DNA of 64,000 bases from Streptomyces sp. BK340 (GTDB taxonomy: Bacteria; Actinomycetota; Actinomycetes; Streptomycetales; Streptomycetaceae), in contig NZ_VISR01000003.1 of the NCBI RefSeq assembly GCF_007827595.1, positions 62,001 to 126,000 on the forward strand. The letters run 5' to 3'. Position 1 is the first letter of the stretch, and the number at the start of each line of letters is the position of its first letter. Both the position numbers and the translations under genes were made by a program. Below are positions 51,698 to 59,304 of this stretch, piece by piece. The notes beneath the pieces were generated by a model, which did no database searches, was not told where the DNA came from, and saw nothing but the letters and a program-made list of their open reading frames with translations.

Positions 51698-53128
51698 TCA
51701 GTTGTCCCGGTAGGCCTCCATCAGCCGCAGCCACACCTCGCTGAGTGTCGGATACGACGGCACGGCGTGCCACAGCCGGCCGACCGGGACCCGGCCCGCC
51801 ACCGCGACGGTCGCCGAGTGGATCAGTTCGCCGACGCCGGGACCGACGAAGGTGACACCGCGCAGGATCTCCTCGTCCAGGTCGACCACCATGCGGGCGC
51901 GGCCCTTGTAGCCGTCGCCGTACAGGCCGGCGCCGGCGACGGAGGAGAACTCGACGTCGACGGCGCGGACGCGGTGGCCGGCCTGCTCCGCCTCGGCGAG
52001 GGAGAGGCCGACGGCGGCGGCCTCCGGGTCGGTGAAGACGACCTGGGGCACGGCGTAGCGGTCGGCGGTCGCGGCGTGCGCGCCCCAGGGCTCGTCCAGC
52101 AGGGGCTCGCCCGCGGCCCGGGCTGCGATGGCGGCGCCCGCGATACGGGCCTGGTACTTGCCCTGGTGGGTGAGGAGGGCACGGTGGTTGACGTCGCCGA
52201 CCGCGTACAGCCAGTCGGTGCCGTCGACGCGGAGGCTGTCGTCGACGTCCAGCCAGGAGCCCGGCTGCAGGCCGACGGTGTCGAGGCCGATGTCGTCGGT
52301 GTGCGGGACCCGGCCGGTGGCGAAGAGGATCTCGTCGGCCTCGAGGCGGTCGCCAGCGTGGGTGACGGCCACGACGGTGCCGTTCTCGCGGGCGACGGAC
52401 TCGACCGAGGTGCCGGTGCGGACGTCGACGCCCGCCTCGGCGAGGGCCTCGGCGACCAGTTCCCCGGCGAACGGCTCCATCCGGTTGAGCAGGCCCTTGC
52501 CGCGGACCAGGAGCGTGACCTGTGAGCCGAGCGCCTGCCAGGCCGTGGCCATCTCGGTGGCTACGACACCGCCGCCGACCACGATGAGCCGGCCGGGCGC
52601 GGCCTCGGCGCTGGTGGCCTCGCGGCTGGTCCAGGGCCTGACCTCGGCCAGTCCCGGCAGGTCGGGCAGCTGGGCGCGGGTGCCGGTGCTGACGGCCACG
52701 GCGTGCCGTGCGGTGAGGGTCGTGACGGTGCCGTCGGGTCCGGTCACGGTGACCGTGCGGGGGCCGGCGAGGCGGCCCTGGCCGCGGTACAGGCCGGCGC
52801 CGATGCCGTCCAGCCAGCGGACCTGGCCGTCGTCCTTCCAGTGCGAGGTGTACTCGTCCCGGCGGGCCAGGACTGCGGGTGTGCCGAGGGGACCCTGGAC
52901 CGCCTCGGCCAGTCCGGGCAGGCGGCGGGCGTCCGCCTGGGCGATGACCGGCCTGAGCAGCGCTTTGCTGGGCATGCAGGCCCAGTACGAGCACTCGCCG
53001 CCGACCAACTCGCTCTCCACGACCGCGGTGGTGAGGCCGGCCGCACGGGTGCGGTCGGCGACGTTCTCCCCCACGGGCCCGGCCCCGAGCACCACGACGT
53101 CGTACGCGATGGATTCCGTTTCCGTCAT
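51698..53128 (-). CDS. Class I pyridine nucleotide-disulfide oxidoreductase (dihydrolipoyl/mercuric reductase-like)
   Basis: 476 residues. FAD motif VVVLGAGPVGE, redox disulfide CSYWACMPSK (Cys-x4-Cys), NAD(P) motif VVGGGVVATEMA, second FAD motif WLYAVGDVNHRALLTH, and C-terminal dimer domain with HS rather than the usual HxH near the end (GELIHSATVAVAG). The missing second His of the active-site pair and the SYWA spacer separate it from classical lipoamide dehydrogenase. Divergent from thioredoxin across a repeat-rich gap. Confidence 0.9.
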   Translation of the reverse strand: MTETESIAYDVVVLGAGPVGENVADRTRAAGLTTAVVESELVGGECSYWACMPSKALLRPVIAQADARRLPGLAEAVQGPLGTPAVLARRDEYTSHWKDDGQVRWLDGIGAGLYRGQGRLAGPRTVTVTGPDGTVTTLTARHAVAVSTGTRAQLPDLPGLAEVRPWTSREATSAEAAPGRLIVVGGGVVATEMATAWQALGSQVTLLVRGKGLLNRMEPFAGELVAEALAEAGVDVRTGTSVESVARENGTVVAVTHAGDRLEADEILFATGRVPHTDDIGLDTVGLQPGSWLDVDDSLRVDGTDWLYAVGDVNHRALLTHQGKYQARIAGAAIAARAAGEPLLDEPWGAHAATADRYAVPQVVFTDPEAAAVGLSLAEAEQAGHRVRAVDVEFSSVAGAGLYGDGYKGRARMVVDLDEEILRGVTFVGPGVGELIHSATVAVAGRVPVGRLWHAVPSYPTLSEVWLRLMEAYRDN

Positions 53129-53159
53129 GGGGTCAGTCTGGTGCGTGGTCGGCTCGGGG

Positions 53160-53230
53160 GCCACACGGGTAGGCGCACGGGAGACGGCAGTGCACGCACG
53201 GGACACAGCCGTGCACGCACGGACCAGGCA
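53160..53230. repeat. Three short direct repeats of CGCACGGGA/C-type units, period 21 bp
   Basis: Units around 53165-53225 repeat GTGCACGCACGG at about 21-bp spacing (two near-perfect and a third partial). They lie in the divergent promoter of the disulfide oxidoreductase and thioredoxin genes. Confidence 0.5.
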
Positions 53231-53325
53231 TGGAACGCGCCCGGGACAGGGATGGAATAGGCAACCGCGTCGCCGTGTTTCCGCCGTCGGCACAAGCCCC
53301 CACACCAGGAAGAGGGAATCACGCC

Positions 53326-53700
53326 ATGAGCAGCACCGTGGAGCTGACCAAGGAGAACTTCGACCAGACCGTCACCGAGAACGAGTTCGTCCTCATCGAC
53401 TTCTGGGCCTCCTGGTGCGGGCCGTGCCGTCAGTTCGCGCCCGTCTACGAGAAGGCCGCCGAGGACAACCCCGACCTGGTGTTCGGCAAGGTCGACACCG
53501 AGGCCCAGCCTGAGCTGGCCCAGGCCTTCGGCATCCAGTCGATCCCGACGCTGATGATCGTCCGGGACCAGGTCGCGATCTTCGCCCAGCCGGGCGCCCT
53601 GCCCGAGGCCGCCCTCACGGACGTCATCGGACAGGCCCGGAAGGTGGACATGGACGAGGTCCGCAAGACCATCGCCGCCCAGCAGGCGCAGGGCGAGTGA
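53326..53700 (+). CDS. trxA: Thioredoxin
   Basis: 124 residues, thioredoxin fold; active site WCGPC (residues 28-32, in FWASWCGPCRQF), cis-Pro in SIPTLMI. Reduces protein disulfides. AGGAAGAGGG leads the ATG. Divergent from a disulfide oxidoreductase; a typical trxB is not present. Confidence 0.95.
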   Translation: MSSTVELTKENFDQTVTENEFVLIDFWASWCGPCRQFAPVYEKAAEDNPDLVFGKVDTEAQPELAQAFGIQSIPTLMIVRDQVAIFAQPGALPEAALTDVIGQARKVDMDEVRKTIAAQQAQGE

Positions 53701-53723
53701 CGCCCAGGCGGTTGCTCTGTCGT

Positions 53724-53748
53724 TGACCGCGAGCAGGCATCGCGGTCA
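53724..53748. terminator. Hairpin between thioredoxin and LacI-family gene
   Basis: TGACCGCGA (53724-53732) pairs with TCGCGGTCA (53740-53748), 7-nt loop, between convergent genes. Confidence 0.7.
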
Positions 53749-53785
53749 CGCCTGTCCGGGACCCTGACCGCAGCCGGAATCCGGC

Positions 53786-54820
53786 TCAGCTGGACGCGCG
53801 CCGGACGAGCGAGGCACCCAGCACCCTGCGCACCTCGGGTTCGCCGCCGGGGTCGCGCACCGCGCGGTCGACCAGTTCCGCGAGTTCACGGCCGGAGGGC
53901 AGCTCGATGTGGACGGTGCTGAGCCGGGGCCGCAGCAGCCGGCCGAGCATCAGGTCGTCGGCGCCGACGACTGCGATGTCCTCGGGGATGCGCACGCCCC
54001 GGTCCTGCAGGGCGCACATCAGGAGCATGGCGTACTCGTCGTTGTAGGCGAACACCGCGTCCAGCCCCAACTCGGGCCAGCGCGCGGCGAGTTCGGCGGC
54101 GGCCTGCTCCGTGTAGGCGAGCGGCAGCGCGGTCACGGTCGCATCCGTGCCGTGCAGGGCCTGGTGCACACCGGCGAGCCGGGGCCGGGAGAAGGACTCC
54201 AGGCCCGGCTCCTCGGGGACGATCACACCGATACGGCGCCGGCCGCGGGCGTACAGATGCGTGCCGGCGCAGTGGCCGACGGCATCGTGGTCCATGAGCA
54301 GGGCGTGCGCGCCGGCGACGCGTTCGGGGCCGAGGGTCACCACGGCGCGGGCGCCGGACCGCTTGAGCACCTCGACACCCTGCGGACCGAGCCCCGCGCC
54401 CGGCACCAGAACGGCGACGGGACGCAACTCGGCCCAGGCGCGGGCGGCTTCGTCGCCCTGGAGGCCGACCGTGCCGTACTGCACGACCGTGTAGTCGAGA
54501 CGGCCGAGGGCCGACTGGAGATCACTGAGGAAGCGGCTGTAGAGGGGGCCCACCGGGATCGCCGGGGCGGGCATCAGGACCATACGGCTGTGTCCGGCGC
54601 GCAGGCTGCGGGCGGCGGCGTGGGGCACGTACCCCAGCTCCCGCGCGGCCTCGCGGACGCGGCGGCGCGTCGGCTCGCTGATCCGTACGGCGCTGGTGTT
54701 GTTGAGGACGTAGGAGACGGTCGCGCGCGAGACGCCGGCCAGCCGGGCCACATCGGCACTCGTGGGGACGGAGTGCGGTGCGGGCGCAGCGGACGGGGAC
54801 GTGTTCGGTATCTGCACCAT
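53786..54820 (-). CDS. LacI/GalR-family transcriptional regulator
   Basis: 344 residues. Helix-turn-helix SADVARLAGVSRATVSYVLN (about 21-40) and hinge, then a sugar-binding type periplasmic domain, closing VVGADDLMLGRLLRPRLSTV. ATG 54820. No sugar genes adjoin, so target is unknown; divergent from the TetR gene. Confidence 0.92.
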   Translation of the reverse strand: MVQIPNTSPSAAPAPHSVPTSADVARLAGVSRATVSYVLNNTSAVRISEPTRRRVREAARELGYVPHAAARSLRAGHSRMVLMPAPAIPVGPLYSRFLSDLQSALGRLDYTVVQYGTVGLQGDEAARAWAELRPVAVLVPGAGLGPQGVEVLKRSGARAVVTLGPERVAGAHALLMDHDAVGHCAGTHLYARGRRRIGVIVPEEPGLESFSRPRLAGVHQALHGTDATVTALPLAYTEQAAAELAARWPELGLDAVFAYNDEYAMLLMCALQDRGVRIPEDIAVVGADDLMLGRLLRPRLSTVHIELPSGRELAELVDRAVRDPGGEPEVRRVLGASLVRRASS

Positions 54821-54947
54821 GACAGACCGCATCTTGGCAGAGGAGCGCCGGGCGGGGGCGGGCGGGGGAAGGTGGTTCACCGCTGAACAAAAGCCCCGTC
54901 GGGCAATCGCAGGTCGACCAGCCGTGAACACGCTCGCACCTCATCGG

Positions 54948-54989
54948 CGAACGTGTTCGCTAGGAACTTGTTCGTGACGAACATGTTCG
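54948..54989. promoter_or_regulatory. Triple GAAC-N2-GTTC operator array, 15-bp period
   Basis: Three palindromes, CGAACGTGTTCG (54948-54959), GGAACTTGTTCG (54963-54974) and CGAACATGTTCG (54978-54989), have centres exactly 15 bp apart. The last ends 13 bp before the TetR start (55003). Strong candidate for autoregulation of the TetR gene and the downstream monooxygenase. Confidence 0.8.
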
Positions 54990-55002
54990 TTATCGTCGAG
55001 GT

Positions 55003-55665
55003 ATGACAGCTTCCTCCCGCTCCCGTCGCGAGCGTCCCGCCAAGCCCGCCCTCACCCGGGAGGGCATCGTCGCCGCGGCGGTGGCCGTCCTGCGCGCCGA
55101 AGGGCTGCGGAAGGTGACCATGCGGCGGCTGGCGCAGGAGCTCGACACCGGCCCCGCCTCGCTGTACGTCTACGTCCGCAACACCGACGAACTGCACGCC
55201 GCCGTCCTGGACGAGCTGCTCGGCACGGTCGGGCCCGCCCCGCAGGAGGGCACCTGGCGTGAGCGGCTCGAAGGCGTGCTCACCGCCTGCACGCGGATGC
55301 TGCTGGAGCATCCGAGTCTGGCCCGTTCGGCGCTGACCGCCCGGCCGAGCGGCCCGCACTACCTGAATCTGATCGAGACGCTGCTCGCCCTGCTCGACGA
55401 GGGCGGTGTGCCGCGCGACCGGGCGGCCTGGGGCGTCGACCTGCTGCTGCAGCACGCCACCGCGACCGCCGCCGAGCACGCCGGGGAGGAGTCCCCGGGC
55501 GACTGGCAGGCGCTGGACAGCGCCTTGCGCGGGGCGTCCGCGGACACCCACCCGCACATCGCCGCGGCCGGCGACGCCCTGCTGTCAGGTGCCCCGGAGG
55601 CCCGGCTGTCCTGGGCCCTCCAGGCGCTGGTCAACGGCATCGAGCGCACCGCCGTACCCGGCTGA
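55003..55665 (+). CDS. TetR-family transcriptional regulator
   Basis: 220 residues. N-terminal helix-turn-helix (ALTREGIVAAAVAVLRAEG, MRRLAQELDTGPASLYVYV) and C-terminal TetR_C domain. Probable repressor of itself and the monooxygenase 43 bp downstream via the palindromes at 54948-54989. Confidence 0.93.
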   Translation: MTASSRSRRERPAKPALTREGIVAAAVAVLRAEGLRKVTMRRLAQELDTGPASLYVYVRNTDELHAAVLDELLGTVGPAPQEGTWRERLEGVLTACTRMLLEHPSLARSALTARPSGPHYLNLIETLLALLDEGGVPRDRAAWGVDLLLQHATATAAEHAGEESPGDWQALDSALRGASADTHPHIAAAGDALLSGAPEARLSWALQALVNGIERTAVPG

Positions 55666-55708
55666 TCCCCTCACCTCCCGCGATCCCCTCACCTGCCAGG
55701 AGGCCACC

Positions 55709-56863
55709 ATGACCACCCCTGCCCACCTGCTCCCCCACCACCCCGTCGCCATAGTCGGCGCCGGACTCGGCGGGCTCGCACTCGCCCGGGTGCTGCACGT
55801 GCACGGCATCGAGGCCGCCGTGTTCGACCTGGAACCCTCGCCGGCCGCGCGGACACAGGGCGGCATGCTCGACATCCACGACGATTCCGGTCAGGAGGCG
55901 CTGCGCGCGGCCCGGCTGCACGAGGAGTTCCTCGCCCGCGTCCACGTCGGCGGCGAGGCCATGCGGGTGCTCGACCAGGACGGGACCGTCCGCCTGGAGG
56001 AGCCCGACGACGGCACCCGCGGGCGCCCCGAGATCGACCGCGGTGACCTGCGCGACCTGCTGCTGGACTCCCTGCCGCAGGGCACGGTCCGCTGGGGCGT
56101 GAAGGTGACCGGCGCACGCCCGCTCGGCGCCGGCCGGCACGAGGTGACGCTCGCGGACGGCAGCGCCTTCACCACGGACCTGCTGGTCGGCGCGGACGGC
56201 GCCTGGTCCCGCATCCGCCCGCTGCTCTCGTCCGCGCAGCCCGCCTACACCGGTGTGTCGTTCGTCGAGGCGGACCTGCTGGAGGCGGATGTGCGCCACC
56301 CCCGGAGCGCCCGGCTGGTCGGCGGCGGCATGCTGTTCGCGCTCGGCGCGGGCCGGGGCTTCCTCGCGCACCGCGAGTCCGACGGCAGCCTGCACGTCTA
56401 CGCCGCCGTCGAGGCGCCGGAGGACTGGCCGGACGGCATCGACTTCACCGACGACGAGGCGGCCAGGGCGGCGGTGCTCAAGGAGTTCGACGGCTGGGAC
56501 GACGGCCTGAAGGCACTGGTCGAGGACGCGGACGGTGCGCTGGTGCCGCGGCGGATCCACGCCCTGCCGGTCGGTCACCGCTGGGACCGGGTCCCCGGGG
56601 TCACCCTGCTCGGCGACGCCGCGCACCTGATGTCGCCGTTCGCGGGCGAGGGCGCCAACCTCGCGCTGCTCGACGGCGCCGAACTGGGCCTCGCGCTCGC
56701 CGCGCACCCCGGGGACACCGAGGCGGCGCTGACCGCCTACGAGGAGAGGATGTTCCCGCGCGCCGAGTTCTCCGCGTCGGAGTCCGCACGCAGCGCCGCG
56801 ATGCTGTTCCGCGCCGACGCACCGCGGGGGCTGCTCGACATGTTCGCCGCCGACCACGGCTGA
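55709..56863 (+). CDS. TetX-like FAD-dependent monooxygenase
   Basis: 384 residues. FAD fingerprint IVGAGLGGLALA (residues 15-26), GGMLDIHDDSGQEALRAA (51-68), PEIDRGDLRDLLL (108-120), LVGADGAWSRIRP, GDAAHLMSPFAGEGANLAL near residue 304. This order is that of the TetX group, which hydroxylates tetracyclines; other class A monooxygenases share parts. CAGGAGG precedes ATG 55709. Substrate unproven; the TetR partner fits an antibiotic or aromatic inducer. Confidence 0.85.
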   Translation: MTTPAHLLPHHPVAIVGAGLGGLALARVLHVHGIEAAVFDLEPSPAARTQGGMLDIHDDSGQEALRAARLHEEFLARVHVGGEAMRVLDQDGTVRLEEPDDGTRGRPEIDRGDLRDLLLDSLPQGTVRWGVKVTGARPLGAGRHEVTLADGSAFTTDLLVGADGAWSRIRPLLSSAQPAYTGVSFVEADLLEADVRHPRSARLVGGGMLFALGAGRGFLAHRESDGSLHVYAAVEAPEDWPDGIDFTDDEAARAAVLKEFDGWDDGLKALVEDADGALVPRRIHALPVGHRWDRVPGVTLLGDAAHLMSPFAGEGANLALLDGAELGLALAAHPGDTEAALTAYEERMFPRAEFSASESARSAAMLFRADAPRGLLDMFAADHG

Positions 56864-56870
56864 ACACGGC

Positions 56871-57533
56871 TCAGCCGGAGCGCTCCGTGCACGTCACCCG
56901 GGCCACGAGGTCGTGCCAGCCGGACTCAAGCCGTTGCATCGGCATCCCGCACTGCCGGGTCAGATGGTGGATCAGCGCGGGGTCGAGATAGGCCATCAGC
57001 GTCTGGGAGAGGAGTTCGCAGTCGGCGGTGGGCACGATCTGCCTCAGCAGCATCGCGATGTGCGTGCGCAGGGCCTGGAACGAGGGGTGCGAGAACCGGC
57101 GGTCCGGCTCCGGCTGGGCGGCCAGCTGCAGGTCCAGCTGCTCGGCCGACCGGTAGAGCACGGCGACACCGAAGGCCCGCAGCCGTTCCAGGGGCGGCGC
57201 GCCGGGGCCCAGCGGCGCCGGCCCGCCGAGGAAGTCGGCCTGCAGCTGCCGCGCCGAGTGGTCGAGCAGCGCCATCAGCAGTCCGTTGCGGTCGCCGAAG
57301 CGGCGGAAGACCGTCCCCTTGCCCACCTGGGCCGCGGCGGCCACCGCCTCCATCGTCACCCCGGCCACTCCGTGCTCCGCGATCAGCCGGGCGGCGGCCT
57401 CCAGCAGCCGGGCGCGGTTGCGGGCCGCGTCGGCACGCAGGCACGGCTCCTCGGGGGCCGGCTCGACCTCCAGCAGCTGAGGGGTCTCGAGGGGCTCCTG
57501 GGACTTCGAGAAGGGCGGCATGGCGCTGGACAT
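56871..57533 (-). CDS. TetR-family transcriptional regulator
   Basis: About 220 residues (start at 57533, or 57551 for six more). Helix-turn-helix in RNRARLLEAAARLIAEHG, MEAVAAAAQVGKGTVFRRFG. Divergent from the FMN reductase gene, with two GGACC-type palindromes between them, so it probably represses both. Confidence 0.92.
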   Translation of the reverse strand: MSSAMPPFSKSQEPLETPQLLEVEPAPEEPCLRADAARNRARLLEAAARLIAEHGVAGVTMEAVAAAAQVGKGTVFRRFGDRNGLLMALLDHSARQLQADFLGGPAPLGPGAPPLERLRAFGVAVLYRSAEQLDLQLAAQPEPDRRFSHPSFQALRTHIAMLLRQIVPTADCELLSQTLMAYLDPALIHHLTRQCGMPMQRLESGWHDLVARVTCTERSG

Positions 57534-57564
57534 GAAGCCAGCGTAAAGCATCGGGAATGAAACT

Positions 57565-57613
57565 GGACCGCGGTCCGGTTAGCCTGATAGAAAGCTAAGC
57601 GGACCTCGGTCCG
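57565..57613. promoter_or_regulatory. Two TetR-type operators (GGACCGCGGTCC and CGGACCTCGGTCCG)
   Basis: A perfect 12-bp palindrome GGACCGCGGTCC at 57565-57576 and CGGACC-TC-GGTCCG at 57600-57613, centres 36 bp apart, in the divergent promoter. Consensus GGACC-N2-GGTCC. Confidence 0.8.
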
Positions 57614-57652
57614 GATCGTGACAGCGATGTTTCACCCCCTTGGAGAACCGCC

Positions 57653-58210
57653 ATGTCTGTTCGTATCCTCGCGCTCGTCGGCAGCCTTCGCGCCGGTTCG
57701 CACAACCGCCAGCTCGCCGAGGCGGCCGTCAAGCTCGCTCCGGAAGGTGCCGAGGTCGACCTGTTCGAGGGTCTGGCCGAGATCCCCTTCTACAACGAGG
57801 ACATCGACGTCGAGGGCAGCGTCCCGGCCGCCGCCGCCAAGCTGCGCGAGGCCGCCCGGGCCGCCGACGCCTTCCTGCTCTTCTCCCCCGAGTACAACGG
57901 CACCATCCCGGCCGTCCTGAAGAACGCCATCGACTGGCTGTCCCGCCCCTACGGCGCCGGCGCCTTCGGCGGCAAGCCCGTCGCCGTCATCGGCACCGCC
58001 TTCGGCCAGTACGGCGGCGTGTGGGCGCAGGACGAGGCCCGCAAGGCCGTGGGCATCGCCGGCGGCAACGTGATCGAGGACATCAAGCTGTCCATCCCGG
58101 GCTCCGTGACCCGCTTCGCCGAGACCCACCCGGTCGACGACGCCGAGGTCGCCGCCCAGCTGACCGAGGTCGTCGCCCGCCTGCACGGCAACGTGGGCGT
58201 GGCTGCCTGA
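57653..58210 (+). CDS. NADPH-dependent FMN reductase (chromate/azoreductase-like)
   Basis: 185 residues, flavodoxin-like fold. LALVGSLRAGSHNRQLA is the phosphate loop, PEYNGTIPAVLKNAIDWLSR the flavin site, then GGKPVAVIGTAFGQYGG. Reduces quinones, chromate or azo compounds with NADPH. Controlled, most likely, by the divergent TetR via the operators at 57565-57613. Confidence 0.93.
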   Translation: MSVRILALVGSLRAGSHNRQLAEAAVKLAPEGAEVDLFEGLAEIPFYNEDIDVEGSVPAAAAKLREAARAADAFLLFSPEYNGTIPAVLKNAIDWLSRPYGAGAFGGKPVAVIGTAFGQYGGVWAQDEARKAVGIAGGNVIEDIKLSIPGSVTRFAETHPVDDAEVAAQLTEVVARLHGNVGVAA

Positions 58211-58226
58211 CCCGCAGGCACCAGCG

Positions 58227-58255
58227 AGGGGCCGGAGCCGTGCTCCGGCCCCTTT
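58227..58255. terminator. Terminator after the FMN reductase gene
   Basis: AGGGGCCGGAGC (58227-58238), CGT loop, GCTCCGGCCCCT (58242-58253), then TTCGCG. 12-bp perfect stem between convergent genes. Confidence 0.85.
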
Positions 58256-58270
58256 CGCGTGCCGCCGGGG

Positions 58271-59248
58271 TCACGCCGACGCGAGCCGCTCCCCCAGCGG
58301 GCTGCGCCGGTACAGCACCCGGCGGCCGTCCCGGGTGCGGGTGACCAGGCCCGTGGCGTGCAGCACCCGCAGGTGCTGGGAGACGGCGCTCGGTGTCACG
58401 CCGAGGCGGCGGGCGAGCTCCACGGTCGGGAGGGGCTCCGCGAGCAGGCGCAGAAGGGTGGTCCTGGGCGCGCCGAGCAGCGAGCCGAGCGCCGAGGCGT
58501 CGGGGGCGGGCTCCGGCTCCCACAGGGTGGCGGCGCCCCGGCCCGGATAGTCCAGCATCGGGGGCTCCTCGGCGCTGATCGGCGGCGCCGGTTTGTGCGC
58601 GAACAGCGACGGGACCAGCCGCAGACCGCGCCCCGATCCGTCCACCTGGTGATGACCGATCATCTGGTCGATGGTCAGGACGCCGTCCCGCCAGCGCAGG
58701 TTCGGATGCAGCTCGGCGAAGAGCAGCCGCGCACCGCCCGTGGCCAGCTGCCGGGCCCGGTGGGTGATGTCCGCCTCCAGCACGAGCCGTATCCGCGGCC
58801 AGTGCGGCAGCAGCGCCGACTCCCAGTAGCGCCGCAGCGAGGAACAGATCCCGTCGACCAGTTCGAGAACGTCCGGGTCGCCGGGCGCCGCGGCCCGCCG
58901 CAGCGCGTCGGGGAGGACCCTCGGTGCATGGGCGGCGTACAGGTCACGTCGTACGACCTCCACGGGTGTGGCCCGTACGACGGCCAGCTCGTCCTCGATG
59001 GTGGGCGCGAACGACGTGGGCCTCGGTGTCAGGAAGTCGGGCAGCGCCAGGCTGTCGCCCACCAGAGCGGACAGCAGCCGCTGGTCGGCCGGTTCGAGCG
59101 TGCGCAGGACCGAGGTGCGCCACCGCACGTGGAGCGGGTAGAGGGCGGGGGCGCGCAGCGCGCGCAGGCTGCCCATCACCTCGGACAGCGGGGAGATCGC
59201 GAACCGGGTGTCGACGAGGTCGTCGACACCGAGCAGGAAGCTGATCAT
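58271..59248 (-). CDS. ArsR-type winged-helix regulator with N-terminal DUF5937-like domain
   Basis: 325 residues. The C-terminal 80 have an ArsR winged helix (LLGAPRTTLLRLLAEPLPTV, ELARRLGVTPSAVSQHLRVL). The N-terminal 230 residues (ISFLLGVDDLVDTRFAISPL, SEVMGSLRALR) fit a DUF5937-type sensor region common in Streptomyces. ATG 59248. Divergent from the MFS exporter with only 56 bp between, so it likely controls it. Confidence 0.9.
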   Translation of the reverse strand: MISFLLGVDDLVDTRFAISPLSEVMGSLRALRAPALYPLHVRWRTSVLRTLEPADQRLLSALVGDSLALPDFLTPRPTSFAPTIEDELAVVRATPVEVVRRDLYAAHAPRVLPDALRRAAAPGDPDVLELVDGICSSLRRYWESALLPHWPRIRLVLEADITHRARQLATGGARLLFAELHPNLRWRDGVLTIDQMIGHHQVDGSGRGLRLVPSLFAHKPAPPISAEEPPMLDYPGRGAATLWEPEPAPDASALGSLLGAPRTTLLRLLAEPLPTVELARRLGVTPSAVSQHLRVLHATGLVTRTRDGRRVLYRRSPLGERLASA

Positions 59249-59304
59249 GTAGCCCCGGCCTACATCCTTTGGCAACGGCCCGTGCATGCCGTGGACTTCG
59301 GCAC

